A DNA stretch of 64,000 nt. It comes from Hyphomicrobiales bacterium (GTDB lineage: Bacteria; Pseudomonadota; Alphaproteobacteria; Rhizobiales; Beijerinckiaceae). A program made the position numbers and the translations under genes. The stretch is taken from contig CAKNFP010000001.1 in the NCBI GenBank assembly GCA_930633525.1, forward strand, positions 4,091,501 to 4,155,500, read 5' to 3'. The notes below the pieces were generated by a model. That model ran no database searches. It saw only the letters and a program-made list of their open reading frames with translations, and was not told the origin of the DNA. This document shows, one piece after another, positions 32,039 through 41,108 of this stretch (position 1 is the stretch's first letter; every line of letters starts with the position of its first letter).

Positions 32039-34306
32039 TCACTGCACAGGCAGGCCGTGCGCGGCTGCGAAGGCGGCAAGCGCCGGCCGGAGGCTGCCCT
32101 TCTCACTCGCCCCAAGCAGCGTGCTCATGGTGTTCTCGAGCTCGGACACGTTCAATTCGAGCAACATCGCCTTCACCGGGCCGATCGAGATCGGAGTCAT
32201 CGAAAAAGCGCGATAACCGATGCCGATCAAGGCCATAGCTTCAAGCGGACGCCCCCCGACCTCGCCGCAGAGCGTCACAGGACATTTGTAACGGGCCGCA
32301 GTCTCGGCGATCGACCGCAGGGCGCGTAAAGCCGGGGCGCTCAGGGGATCGAAACGATCCGAGACCTGCTTGTTGTCGCGGTCCGCGGCGAAAAGAAACT
32401 GCAAGAGGTCGTTTGATCCGACCGACAGGAAATCCGCATGGCTCGCGATCTCGTCGAGCTGGAAGAGAAGCGACGGCACTTCCACCATCACGCCGAGCGA
32501 AACCGATTCGGGCTCGGGATGGCCGTACTTCCTGAGATAGGCCTGCTCGCGGCCCACCATGGATTTGGCGCGCAGGAATTCCTCAACCGTCGCGACCATC
32601 GGAAACATGATCTTCAGGTGATAGCCGGAGCCCGCCTTGAGCAACGCGCGCAACTGCGAGCGCAGCAATCCGGGCCGATCGAGCCCGATGCGAATGGCCC
32701 GCCAGCCGAGCGCGGGATTTTCCTCCTCCGCCGCCTGCATATAGGGCAAAACCTTGTCGCCGCCGATGTCGAGCGTGCGGAAAGTCACCGGCGCGCCGCC
32801 AGCCTCGACCAACACCTGGCGATAGAGGGTCTGCTGCTCGCTGGTGGAGGGCATGCGCTCCGAAACCATGAACTGCAGTTCGGTCCGAAACAGGCCGATG
32901 CCTGCCGCGCCCGTCTCGACGATATTGGGCAGATCAACGAGCAGGCCCGCGTTGAGCTGCAGGGTGATGGTCGTGCCATCCCGGGTGATCGCCGGAATAC
33001 CGCGCAGGCTGCGGTACTGCTCCTGCCGCCGCGCGCGCAGCCTCGCCTTTTCGGCATAGGCCGCCTCGATATCGGGCGCAGGCCTGATCTGAACGTCGCC
33101 GGCGCCGCCATCGACGATGATGGCGTCACCGGCCTCGACAAGTCCGGCGATGCCTTCGACACGACTGACAGCCGGAATGCCGAGCGCCCGCGCGACGATG
33201 GCGATGTGGCTCGAAGGGCCCCCCTCCTCCAGCACCAGGCCGCGCAAACGGGATCTGTCATAATCCAAAAGCGCGGCCGGCCCCATCGAGCGCGCGACAA
33301 GAATGGCATTTTCCGGCAGGTCCTCGCGCGTCGCCCCCCGCTTGGCTCCCGCCAACACGTGGAGCAGGCGATCCGCGAGATCCTCGAGATCGTGCAGGCG
33401 CTCGCGCAGGTAAGGGTCGGTCTGGCGCAAAATCTTGGCGCGCGTGTCCGACTGGATGCGCTCGACGGCCGCCTCGGCGGTGAGGCCGGTGGTCACAGCC
33501 TCGCGGATGCGGCGGATCCAGCCCTTGTCATTGGCGAACATGCGCACGGTCTCGAGCACGTCGCGGTGCTCGCCGTGATGAGCCACGTCGCCGCGTTCCA
33601 GGAGACGGTCGATATCGGCCCGCATCTCCGCGATCGCATCATCGAGGCGCTTCACCTCGCCTTCGACATTCTCGGCAATGAGATCCTTCACCACCACGCG
33701 GGGCTCGTGCAGCACGGCGTGGCCGAGACCGACCCCGTCGGCCAGAGCTATTCCACGTTGATGGAAAGAGCGGCGGATGGCGATGTCGGCACCCGGACGC
33801 GCCAGCGCCTGCAACTCGCCGGAGGCGATCATCTCGGCGATGATCATCGCCGTGATCTGCAGCGCCTCGATCTCCTCCTCGTGGTAGACCCGGTGGGTCT
33901 TGTTCTGCACCACGAGCACGCCGAGCGTATTGCCGGCACGCAGGATCGGCACGCCGAGGAAGGCGTGGTAGATCTCTTCACCCGTCTCGGGCTTGTAGGA
34001 GTACGCGGGATGCACCTGCGCATCGGGCAGGGCAAGCGGCTCCGCCTCCCGCGCGATAAGGCCGACGAGGCCCTCGCCCGAGCTCATCGTGGTGAGATGG
34101 ACGGCTTCGCGCTTCAGACCCTCGGTCGCGTAGAGTTCGAGCGTCCCGTCAGTGCGCATGACATAGACGGAACAGACCTCCGCGACCATGTTGGCCGCGA
34201 TCAAAACGACGATGCGGTCGAGCCTGTCCTGCGCGCTGACCGGCTCCGCCATGACCTCGCGGAGACGACGCAACAGGACTCGCGGGCCACCAAGAGCGCC
34301 TCGCAT
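32039..34306 (-). CDS. ptsP: PTS-Ntr enzyme I (phosphoenolpyruvate-protein phosphotransferase PtsP)
   Basis: PtsP starts the nitrogen phosphotransfer chain by taking phosphate from PEP and passing it to NPr. The ~755-residue protein has an N-terminal GAF domain (residues ~15-155), the HPr-binding domain, the phospho-histidine motif GGPSSHIAIVARALGIP, and the C-terminal PEP-binding barrel with GIGLFRTELQFM and SVGSNDLLQF. The GAF domain separates it from sugar-PTS enzyme I. The ATG at 34306 was chosen; a GTG nine codons earlier is possible. lysC upstream is a frequent neighbour in Rhizobiales. Confidence 0.95.
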   Translation of the reverse strand: MRGALGGPRVLLRRLREVMAEPVSAQDRLDRIVVLIAANMVAEVCSVYVMRTDGTLELYATEGLKREAVHLTTMSSGEGLVGLIAREAEPLALPDAQVHPAYSYKPETGEEIYHAFLGVPILRAGNTLGVLVVQNKTHRVYHEEEIEALQITAMIIAEMIASGELQALARPGADIAIRRSFHQRGIALADGVGLGHAVLHEPRVVVKDLIAENVEGEVKRLDDAIAEMRADIDRLLERGDVAHHGEHRDVLETVRMFANDKGWIRRIREAVTTGLTAEAAVERIQSDTRAKILRQTDPYLRERLHDLEDLADRLLHVLAGAKRGATREDLPENAILVARSMGPAALLDYDRSRLRGLVLEEGGPSSHIAIVARALGIPAVSRVEGIAGLVEAGDAIIVDGGAGDVQIRPAPDIEAAYAEKARLRARRQEQYRSLRGIPAITRDGTTITLQLNAGLLVDLPNIVETGAAGIGLFRTELQFMVSERMPSTSEQQTLYRQVLVEAGGAPVTFRTLDIGGDKVLPYMQAAEEENPALGWRAIRIGLDRPGLLRSQLRALLKAGSGYHLKIMFPMVATVEEFLRAKSMVGREQAYLRKYGHPEPESVSLGVMVEVPSLLFQLDEIASHADFLSVGSNDLLQFLFAADRDNKQVSDRFDPLSAPALRALRSIAETAARYKCPVTLCGEVGGRPLEAMALIGIGYRAFSMTPISIGPVKAMLLELNVSELENTMSTLLGASEKGSLRPALAAFAAAHGLPVQ

Positions 34307-34921
34307 CAACCTGTTCCCGTGAACGTCCCGCACGAAGCGGGCCAGCTAACGGCCAACCGCGCCGGCGAAACCGCTCCGCCGGTACGTGGCGCGCCAATAG
34401 ACCGTTGGTATAGCCAACGAATTCGCGCTCCCGCAACCCATGGTGCGCATATTAACGCATCACTGTCGCATGAAGCATTGCATCAAACGACGAAAGCCCA
34501 TCATCGCCGGGCCGGGGCCACCTGATCGATCTGAGGAAAAGCTAGAGGAGCAGCCGACCAGAGACGCACAACCCGCTACTCTATCTCTTTGTGAGAGCAT
34601 CGGATTTATCCGAAAACCGCGGAGGCGGCAGGGCCGGATCCGAGACCTGTTGATCCAAAGCGCCAGCCCGCGGGCGAATCAACTGTTTCAAATGCATCAA
34701 TCATCCCCAGCAGGGGAGATATCGGGGAAACGTGGATAGGATGTGACGGTTGGCGACAATGTTCGCCAACACGTCATGCCACTGAAGTTTACGCAAACGT
34801 GTGCTGTCCATCCATGGCCAGAACAAGAAGCGGCGCCGTGCGCGCCGTCCACCGCCAACACGAGCAAGCCCCCAACCCGGTGGGTAAGCCCGCATCGGCG
34901 TGAACCGGCACCCGCGTGCCC
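34307..34921. other. 615-bp gene-free stretch between lysC and ptsP
   Basis: No supported gene. It contains a perfect 8-bp hairpin (GTTGGCGA/TCGCCAAC, 34749-34770), and a GTTGG-TATAG-CCAAC dyad at about 34404-34418. Transcription of ptsP should start somewhere here, and lysC should end. The spacing is unusually large for this gene-dense region; an unannotated small RNA is possible. Confidence 0.4.
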
Positions 34922-36163
34922 TTACTGCGGCTTGTCGAGGCCGTAGAGGGAATGGAGCGTGCGTACGGCGAGTTCGGTATAAGCCGAATCGATCAACACC
35001 GAGAATTTGATCTCCGACGTGGTGATCGCGCGGATGTTGATGCCCTTTTCCGCCAACGCCTGGAATGCACGCGCCGCGACGCCGGCGTGGCTGCGCATGC
35101 CGATGCCGATGGCCGAAACCTTGACCACATCGGTCGCACCCTCGAGCGTCGCAAAGCCGATCTTATCCCGCGATGCCTCCAGGATACCCTTGGCCCGTTC
35201 GAAATCCGCCGACCCCACGGTGAAGGTGATATCCGTGGTCGTGGTGTCGTCCGAGACCACCTGGATGATCATGTCCACATTGATGTTGGCTTCGGCCAAT
35301 GGCACGAAGATCGCCGCCGCGACGCCGGGCTTGTCGGCCACGCGCCGCAAGGTGATCTGGGCCTCGTCCTTTGAATAGGCGATACCCGTGATCACGTTAC
35401 TTTCCAAGATATCCTCCTCATCGCAGATGAGCGTGCCGGGCTTCGGATCGAGAGGATCATCGAAGCTCGAACGTACGAATGTCCTGACCTTCTGGGTCAT
35501 GGCGAGTTCCACCGACCGAACCTGCAGGACCTTCGCGCCCAGGGACGCGAGCTCCAGCATCTCCTCGAACGACACGCGGTCGAGGCGGCGCGCATGCGGT
35601 ACGATCCGCGGATCCGTCGTGTAGACGCCATCCACGTCCGTATATATGTCGCACCGGTCCGCCCCGATGGCAGCGGCAATGGCCACCGCGCTCGTGTCCG
35701 AACCGCCCCGCCCGAGCGTGGAGATGCGGCGCGTGGGTTCATGCATGCCCTGGAACCCGGCGACGACGGCAACTTCCTTCCGCTCCTCGAAATGGCGGAT
35801 GATGCCGGAGCCGTCGATGCCGGTAATGCGGGCCACACCGTGGGCGCCATCCGTCAGGATGGGAACCTGCCACCCCATCCAGGAACGAGCCTGTACCCCC
35901 ATCTCCTGCAGCACGATGGCAAGGAGACCGGCCGTGACCTGCTCGCCGGACGCGACGACGGCGTCATATTCGCGCGCGTCATGAAGCGGCGCCGCTTCGC
36001 GGCACCAGCCAACGAGTTCGTTGGTTTTCCCCGACATGGCCGATACGACGACCGCAACATCATGCCCCGCGTCGGCCTCGCGTTTGACATGGCGAGCGAC
36101 ATTGCGGATGCGATCGATGTTGGCGACGGAAGTGCCGCCGAATTTCATTACGAGGCGAGCCAT
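34922..36163 (-). CDS. lysC: Aspartate kinase
   Basis: LysC phosphorylates aspartate, the first step towards lysine, threonine, methionine and diaminopimelate. The 413-residue protein begins MARLVMKFGGTSVANIDRI (kinase lysine and GGTS loop), contains GFQGMHEPTRRISTLGRGGSD and two C-terminal ACT domains (ITLRRVADKPGVAAAIF; VSAIGIGMRSHAGVAARAF) that allow feedback control. Length fits the monofunctional class. It is divergent from ubiG with a 194-bp shared promoter region. Confidence 0.97.
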   Translation of the reverse strand: MARLVMKFGGTSVANIDRIRNVARHVKREADAGHDVAVVVSAMSGKTNELVGWCREAAPLHDAREYDAVVASGEQVTAGLLAIVLQEMGVQARSWMGWQVPILTDGAHGVARITGIDGSGIIRHFEERKEVAVVAGFQGMHEPTRRISTLGRGGSDTSAVAIAAAIGADRCDIYTDVDGVYTTDPRIVPHARRLDRVSFEEMLELASLGAKVLQVRSVELAMTQKVRTFVRSSFDDPLDPKPGTLICDEEDILESNVITGIAYSKDEAQITLRRVADKPGVAAAIFVPLAEANINVDMIIQVVSDDTTTTDITFTVGSADFERAKGILEASRDKIGFATLEGATDVVKVSAIGIGMRSHAGVAARAFQALAEKGINIRAITTSEIKFSVLIDSAYTELAVRTLHSLYGLDKPQ

Positions 36164-36357
36164 GACAGGATCTGCAACTTCAATGTCGATAGGAACGTTG
36201 GCGATGCCTCCTGCCGCTGGCCAGTCTATGACCTCTCAGCAAAAGGCGCGTATACATGACGACGTGGCCCGCCGCTGTCAACGCGGGTGACATTTTACGG
36301 CTACGGCATAGTAACCGTGGTCGAAGGAAAGCCGGCTGGAAGCCTACGGAGTTGTCC

Positions 36358-37116
36358 ATGATAGTACGCGAGGATGCAGCCACAACGGCAGGCCAGACGG
36401 TCGACCCCGCGGAAGTGGCACGCTTCGACAAGCTCGCCGACAGCTGGTGGGACCCCGACGGGCCGATGCGCCCCCTGCACCAGATCAATCCGCTGCGGCT
36501 CGCCTATATCCGCGACGCGGTGGCGGCTCATTTCGGCCGGTCCATCCGCACACCGAAACCCCTGGCTGGGCTGTCTCTTCTGGATATCGGTTCCGGCGGA
36601 GGCCTGCTCGCCGAGCCTTTGGCGCGCCTCGGCGCAAACGTGACGGGCCTCGAGCCGGCAACGGGCATGGCCGCCGCCGCGCGCCGCCACGCTGAGGAGA
36701 GCGGCCTGTCCATCGATTACCGCACAGAGACGATCGAGACCGTCGCGGCGCGGGGCGAACGCTTCGACGTGGTCACCGCCATGGAGGTGGTGGAGCACGT
36801 CGCCGACGTGGAGATTTTCGTGAAGTCGGCCTGCGCGGTCGCGGGCCAGGACGGGATCGTCATTCTCTCCACCTTGAACCGCACGCTGCGGTCCTTCGCG
36901 CTGGCCATCGTCGGCGCCGAGTATGTCCTGCGCTGGCTGCCGCGCGGCACCCATGACTGGGAGAAATTCGTAACGCCAGAGGAACTCACGCAGGCGGTGG
37001 CAGCCGCTGATTTCACTGTCAGGGACCGCAAGGGCGTCGCCTATAATCCTCTAACAGCCTCATGGCGGCTCTCCGGAGATCTCGCTGTCAACTACATGCT
37101 GACCGCGACGCGCTGA
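36358..37116 (+). CDS. ubiG: Ubiquinone biosynthesis O-methyltransferase
   Basis: UbiG methylates both hydroxyl intermediates of ubiquinone synthesis. The 252-residue protein shows FDKLADSWWDPDGPMRPLHQINPLR near the N terminus, the SAM motif LLDIGSGGGLLAEPLARLGANVTGLE (motif I, residues ~72-97) and VTAMEVVEHVADV. ATG 36358 yields the usual length; CGGAG lies about 8 bases upstream, while the in-frame extension is non-homologous. Confidence 0.96.
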   Translation: MIVREDAATTAGQTVDPAEVARFDKLADSWWDPDGPMRPLHQINPLRLAYIRDAVAAHFGRSIRTPKPLAGLSLLDIGSGGGLLAEPLARLGANVTGLEPATGMAAAARRHAEESGLSIDYRTETIETVAARGERFDVVTAMEVVEHVADVEIFVKSACAVAGQDGIVILSTLNRTLRSFALAIVGAEYVLRWLPRGTHDWEKFVTPEELTQAVAAADFTVRDRKGVAYNPLTASWRLSGDLAVNYMLTATR

Positions 37117-37253
37117 TTTACGTGCACCGCGCTTGTAAGCGTGAGCCTTGCAATTCACGCAAGCCTCTCATCTAGCAAACGCATTGCTCGCCAGTGCCGC
37201 GTTTGGTTCATTGCAGTGTACGGACCCTCCTGGATGGGTCGGTCCCCATAGAG

Positions 37254-38144
37254 ATGTCGGGCAAGCGCTTGTCGGATCGGTCCAATCCTACCCTCTTTCT
37301 GCGCGCCGCCCCGGCGATTTTCGTGGTGATCTGGGCTACGGGCTTCATAGTGGCGCGGCTGGTGGCTCCCCACGCCGAACCCCTGACCTTCCTTGCCGCC
37401 CGCTACGCGCTGAGCATCGTCGTGCTGGCGGCCATCGCTACCCTGCTGCGCCAGCCCTGGCCACGCAGCTGGCATGGCTGGCGGAACGCACTCATCGCCG
37501 GGATTTTGCTGCAAGGGCTTTATCTTGGCGGTGTGTTCTGGAGTATCCGCAATGGACTCAGTGCCGGCGTTGTGGCTCTCATCATGAGCCTTCAGCCTGT
37601 GGTCACGGCAGCCCTTGCCGGCCCGCTGCTGGGCGAAAGCGTCTCGGGGCGCCGCTGGATCGGCATCGGGCTCGGCCTTCTCGGTGTGGCATGCGTGATC
37701 GTCCCGAATCTCAATGCCGCGGGCGGGGGGCTCACCATCGCCGTGGCACTGGCATCTATGCTTTGCATAACCTTGGGAACCATCTGGCAAAAGCGCGCCG
37801 GCTCCCCCCAGCACCTCGTGCCGGGCGCCGTCATCCAGTTCATCGCAGCCCTTGCCGTGACGCTGCCGGCAGCCGCCGTGCTTGAGACCGGCTTTATCGA
37901 TAACAGCTGGCAGTTGTGGGTCGGCTTGATCTGGGCCGTGTTCGGCCTCTCGGTCGGCGCCATCCTCATCCTGCTCGTACTGATACGGCGCGGAGCCGTC
38001 GCGCAGGTTGCCTCGCTGTTCTACCTCGTGCCGCCCGTTGCAGCCCTCATGGCCTTCGCCCTGTTCGGCGAAACGATGACCCCCCTGCAAATCATGGGCA
38101 CCGCCATCGCTATTGGCGGTGTTGCCATCGCGAGCCGCGCATGA
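37254..38144 (+). CDS. EamA-family (DMT) transporter
   Basis: The 296-residue inner-membrane protein has ten predicted hydrophobic helices in two homologous halves, the EamA/DMT plan of metabolite and drug exporters. The first half contains FVVIWATGFIVARLVAPHAEPL and the second AVFGLSVGAILILLVLIRRG. Substrate unknown. The ATG at 37254 (MSGKRLSDRS) was chosen over a longer frame start. It is preceded by ubiG on the same strand with a 137-bp gap. Confidence 0.9.
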   Translation: MSGKRLSDRSNPTLFLRAAPAIFVVIWATGFIVARLVAPHAEPLTFLAARYALSIVVLAAIATLLRQPWPRSWHGWRNALIAGILLQGLYLGGVFWSIRNGLSAGVVALIMSLQPVVTAALAGPLLGESVSGRRWIGIGLGLLGVACVIVPNLNAAGGGLTIAVALASMLCITLGTIWQKRAGSPQHLVPGAVIQFIAALAVTLPAAAVLETGFIDNSWQLWVGLIWAVFGLSVGAILILLVLIRRGAVAQVASLFYLVPPVAALMAFALFGETMTPLQIMGTAIAIGGVAIASRA

Positions 38145-38476
38145 AAGAAAGATAGATTCTAATGATCGTTATCGTCAGCCCCGGGCGTTTCTTCACATCT
38201 TTCAAAAGGTCAGTGCTATCCAACATGAAGAACCAGGCGGAATCGATCAGAAATTCAGTATAAAGCACTCAAAAAATTGAGTGAAAGCGGGTGATTTCCG
38301 CAAAATCCCGACAACCCAAAGTTATCCTCCCGCAAAAACTTCGCCAATGAGACGAGAATATTGACAATCGTTACTTACGTTGCGCATCAAACTTGGTGGC
38401 GTGCGCGCCGCGCCACGCGGCCGTGCGGAGCGTCCTCTAGCGTTTCCCCCAACGCAAATTCGAGCGGAGGCTAACA
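38145..38476. promoter_or_regulatory. AT-richer leader of the BRO-N gene with an 18-bp dyad
   Basis: This 332-bp gap is visibly richer in A/T than its surroundings. It contains the perfect dyad CACTCAA-AAAA-TTGAGTG (38266-38283) and a TTGACA hexamer at about 38361 followed by a weak -10. The composition and operator-like dyad suggest imported phage-type DNA regulating the BRO-N gene. Confidence 0.45.
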
Positions 38477-38905
38477 ATGGACAGCTTTGCCGAGGCTGTT
38501 ATCCACCGAGTGCCCTGGCCGGAAAGCAACCGGGAAATCCGGATCGTGCGCCATCAGGGCGAACCATGGTTCGTGGCCGCCGACATCTGCCGCGCACTCG
38601 ACTTATTCGTCAATCGCCGGGGGGAGCTTAACGTGACGCTGGCGTTGGCCGCTGTGAAGGCCGACGATAAGCATCTCGCCAGACTGGAAACGAGTCCAAA
38701 TACATTCAGGCCCTATACCCGCTATATGCTGATCTCCCCGCGGGGATTTACGCAGTTGCTGACGACCTCGCCAGCGATCGCGACAGAGTCTGTTCCGGCC
38801 GCCTTTCAGGCCATGATCGAGGCAGCCTTCCGTGTGATGGAAGATGTTGTCGGAAAGATCGCCCCCCAGGCCAATGTCGGTTCGTCGCATCGCGCTGCGA
38901 GCTGA
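38477..38905 (+). CDS. BRO-N domain (phage antirepressor-like) protein
   Basis: The 142-residue protein matches the BRO family N-terminal domain: EIRIVRHQGEPWFVAADICRALDL, then LARLETSPN and YMLISPRGFTQLL. BRO-N domains bind DNA and occur in phage antirepressors and baculovirus proteins. The usual C-terminal partner domain (KilA-C, ANT) is absent, so it is either a single-domain regulator or a phage remnant. GGAGG lies 8 bases before the ATG. A perfect 9-bp hairpin follows its stop. It stands alone in chromosomal backbone. Confidence 0.85.
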   Translation: MDSFAEAVIHRVPWPESNREIRIVRHQGEPWFVAADICRALDLFVNRRGELNVTLALAAVKADDKHLARLETSPNTFRPYTRYMLISPRGFTQLLTTSPAIATESVPAAFQAMIEAAFRVMEDVVGKIAPQANVGSSHRAAS

Positions 38906-39208
38906 AAACGAACCGCGCCTCGTGGAGGCGCGGGGCCCAATGGTGGGACGAGCCGCCACAGCTCGGGCTGCCACCGTTGGAACTCCATCGGGCCGCACCG
39001 CCAGCTTCGGCTTCTCACCGCCGCATCCACCAATTGCTCGGCATCCGTCTTGCTGGGAACAGAAGCCCGAAAAGGCATCTCCCCCTTGCCAAGGCCTTGG
39101 GAACCTTTGATCCCCTCGCTGGATTGATGGCCAGATGGTCGCCTGCCGTGCGTGGCTAAGGCGGCACGGTGGTCATTGCCCTCCGGTGCTCTTGCGAGAC
39201 GAATTCCC
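38906..39208. other. Gap between BRO-N and tspO genes
   Basis: A perfect 9-bp hairpin CCGCGCCTC-GTG-GAGGCGCGG (38913-38933) lies just after the BRO-N stop and may end its transcript, though there is no U tract. The remainder shows no supported gene. Confidence 0.45.
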
Positions 39209-39709
39209 ATGACGACAGTCCCTCAACCGGGCTTCAGCCGGTCGCTCTGGCTGGTGCTTGCCGCCATCCTGCCGGTGGCTGCGGCCTCCGTTGCGGGGCA
39301 GTACGCCACCTTTCCCAATCTGGCTCCCTGGTACGCCAGCCTCGTAAAGCCGTCGTTCAATCCCCCCAACAGCGTGTTCGGGCCGGTGTGGACGGTGCTC
39401 TACATTCTCATGGCATTCGCTGCCTGGCGCATCCTGAGGTTGCCACCGTCCGCCCGGTACCGGCGCGGCGCGCTCACGCTCTTTTATCTGCAGCTCGTAT
39501 TGAACGCGCTGTGGTCCTTTGCCTTCTTCGGCGCCAATAGCCCGCTTCTCGGCCTCGTCGTCATCGTACCGCTGCTGGCGCTGATTATCGTGACCCTCGC
39601 TGCTTTCCGCCGACTGGATGCCGCCGCGGCATGGTGCCTCGTCCCCTATGCCGCGTGGGTCGCTTTCGCCACGGTCCTGAACGCAAGTATCTGGTGGCTA
39701 AACAGCTGA
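39209..39709 (+). CDS. tspO: TspO/MBR family membrane protein
   Basis: The 166-residue protein has the five membrane helices and aromatic-rich motifs of the TspO/peripheral benzodiazepine receptor family (YASLVKPSFNPPNSVFGPVWTVLY start YASLVKPSF, WTVLYILMAFAAWR, LNALWSFAFF, WCLVPYAAWVAFATVLN). TspO binds porphyrins and regulates tetrapyrrole and stress responses in alphaproteobacteria. The ATG at 39209 gives the normal length. Convergent with the response regulator, 7 bases apart. Confidence 0.93.
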   Translation: MTTVPQPGFSRSLWLVLAAILPVAAASVAGQYATFPNLAPWYASLVKPSFNPPNSVFGPVWTVLYILMAFAAWRILRLPPSARYRRGALTLFYLQLVLNALWSFAFFGANSPLLGLVVIVPLLALIIVTLAAFRRLDAAAAWCLVPYAAWVAFATVLNASIWWLNS

Positions 39710-39716
39710 CGCCGCC

Positions 39717-40085
39717 TCACGCCGTCGCGAGCACTCGTCTGACCGCGGCCCGGAAATCTCCGAGCGAGAACGGCTTGATCAACAAATCCGCGACCGTCTC
39801 ATCGAGCCCCTTGATGCGCTCCTGTTCTTCGGTGAAGCCCGTCATCAGCACGATCGTCAGGGACGGATAGTCTTCCTTCGCCGCCACAGCGAGTTCGATT
39901 CCGTCCATCAACGGCATCCTGATGTCGCTGACCAGCAGGGTGAAATCGCCACCCGCCGCCTGCAGCCGCTCCAGACCATCCAGACCATCCTCGCCGGTCT
40001 CGACCGTGTGGCCGTCGAGTTCCAGCCCCCGCTTCAACAGCCCGCGAACGCCCGCTTCGTCATCGACGAGAAGAATACGCGCCAT
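39717..40085 (-). CDS. Single-domain response regulator (CpdR-like)
   Basis: The 122-residue protein is a receiver domain only: acidic pocket LVDDE (residues 7-10), phospho-acceptor D54 in LVSDIRMP, and the conserved lysine in LLIKPFSL. It resembles CpdR, the Caulobacter/Rhizobium regulator that controls ClpXP-dependent proteolysis, but orthology is unproven. The ATG at 40085 follows the hpt stop codon by 2 bases with GAGGT inside the hpt end, so the two are co-translated. Confidence 0.88.
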   Translation of the reverse strand: MARILLVDDEAGVRGLLKRGLELDGHTVETGEDGLDGLERLQAAGGDFTLLVSDIRMPLMDGIELAVAAKEDYPSLTIVLMTGFTEEQERIKGLDETVADLLIKPFSLGDFRAAVRRVLATA

Positions 40086-40087
40086 GG

Positions 40088-40705
40088 TCAATCAACCTCG
40101 GTGTCAGCAGCCTCGACGATACCGACAAAGGGCAACTCACGGTAGAAATGAGCCGCATCCATCCCGTAGCCGACCACGAAGGCATCCGGGCAGGCGAAGC
40201 CCACGAAGTCAGCCTCGATGTGAACGGCGCGCTTGTGCGGCTTCTCCAGAAGAACAGCACACATGACCCGACGCGCGCCGCGCGCCGCCATGAGATCCTT
40301 GGCGAAGGCAAGCGTCCTGCCAGACTCGAGAATATCGTCCACGAGGAGCACGTCGCGATTGCGGACGTCGCTATCCACATCTTTCAGAATGTCGACCTGC
40401 CCCGATGAGACAGTGGCCTTGCGATAGCTCGACAGATGCACGAACTCGACCTGCGGCGCGAGACCGACCCGGTGCAGACAGCGGATGAGATCCGCCGCGA
40501 ACATGAAGCTGCCCTTGAGAACTGCGACGACAAGAAGATCGCGCGGCTCGGATGCGGCGATCGCTGCGGCAAGCTCCCGGTTGCGATGCGCGATTTCCTC
40601 GGCCTCATAGAGTACGCGGACAGGCCGTGTCGGCGTACCACTGTGACCGATGGTGGAGCCTCGATCCGCGCCACCCTCTTCCGCGCCTAAGCCTTTGTTA
40701 ACCAT
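40088..40705 (-). CDS. hpt: Hypoxanthine phosphoribosyltransferase
   Basis: Hpt salvages hypoxanthine/guanine with PRPP. The 205-residue protein shows VVAVLKGSFMFAADLIR, the PRPP-binding motif VLLVDDILESGRTL and YGMDAAHFYRELPFVG. About 25 extra N-terminal residues precede the usual family start. AAAGAGGG lies 3 bases before the ATG. It overlaps no gene and leads into the response regulator. Confidence 0.92.
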   Translation of the reverse strand: MVNKGLGAEEGGADRGSTIGHSGTPTRPVRVLYEAEEIAHRNRELAAAIAASEPRDLLVVAVLKGSFMFAADLIRCLHRVGLAPQVEFVHLSSYRKATVSSGQVDILKDVDSDVRNRDVLLVDDILESGRTLAFAKDLMAARGARRVMCAVLLEKPHKRAVHIEADFVGFACPDAFVVGYGMDAAHFYRELPFVGIVEAADTEVD

Positions 40706-41108
40706 GACCCTCTTTCTCGGATAGGATCACCGCCCATCGTGATGACAGCGACCATATGGTGCGCCAGCATAGTCGCCGGCACACACATGTGATAGCCGCC
40801 AGCCCGATTTTCGGATTAAAGGCGCCGATGACATGGTGCAAGAGATCCTCGTATCGAGAGCCCTCGTGCAGGCGATTTTGGTACGGCCGGTCCTGGCACG
40901 CGCAAACCGAAAGTGAAACTTCGGGGTGTACGGTCTTGCAGACGCGGAATGGTCTTGGCCGCGCGGGCCCGGCGGTCCGTATCCGTGGGCCGGATCTTGA
41001 CTGGAATCATCGCTTGCATCGGCGTGGAAGCACGGCAGCATGGCGAATCAGGGCCGGGCGAGCAGCCCGGCCCGCGTGAACGGGTGGTTTTGGAGGAGAG
41101 GATGAAGA
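40706..41108. promoter_or_regulatory. Divergent region between hpt and ftsE
   Basis: No supported gene in 403 bp. Near ftsE there is a perfect 9-bp hairpin GGGCCGGGC/GCCCGGCCC with a 5-base loop (41051-41073), 20 bases before the GGAGGAGAGG ribosome binding site; it may attenuate ftsE expression. Confidence 0.45.

Noticed and set aside
32438..34525. 695-codon plus-strand frame opposite ptsP
   Set aside because: Antisense shadow of a clearly identified enzyme.
38309..38330. Sequence AACCCAAAGTTATCC resembling the 14-base element motif
   Set aside because: Only part of the motif matches (no GAGTTAA), and it lies outside the element; treated as coincidence.
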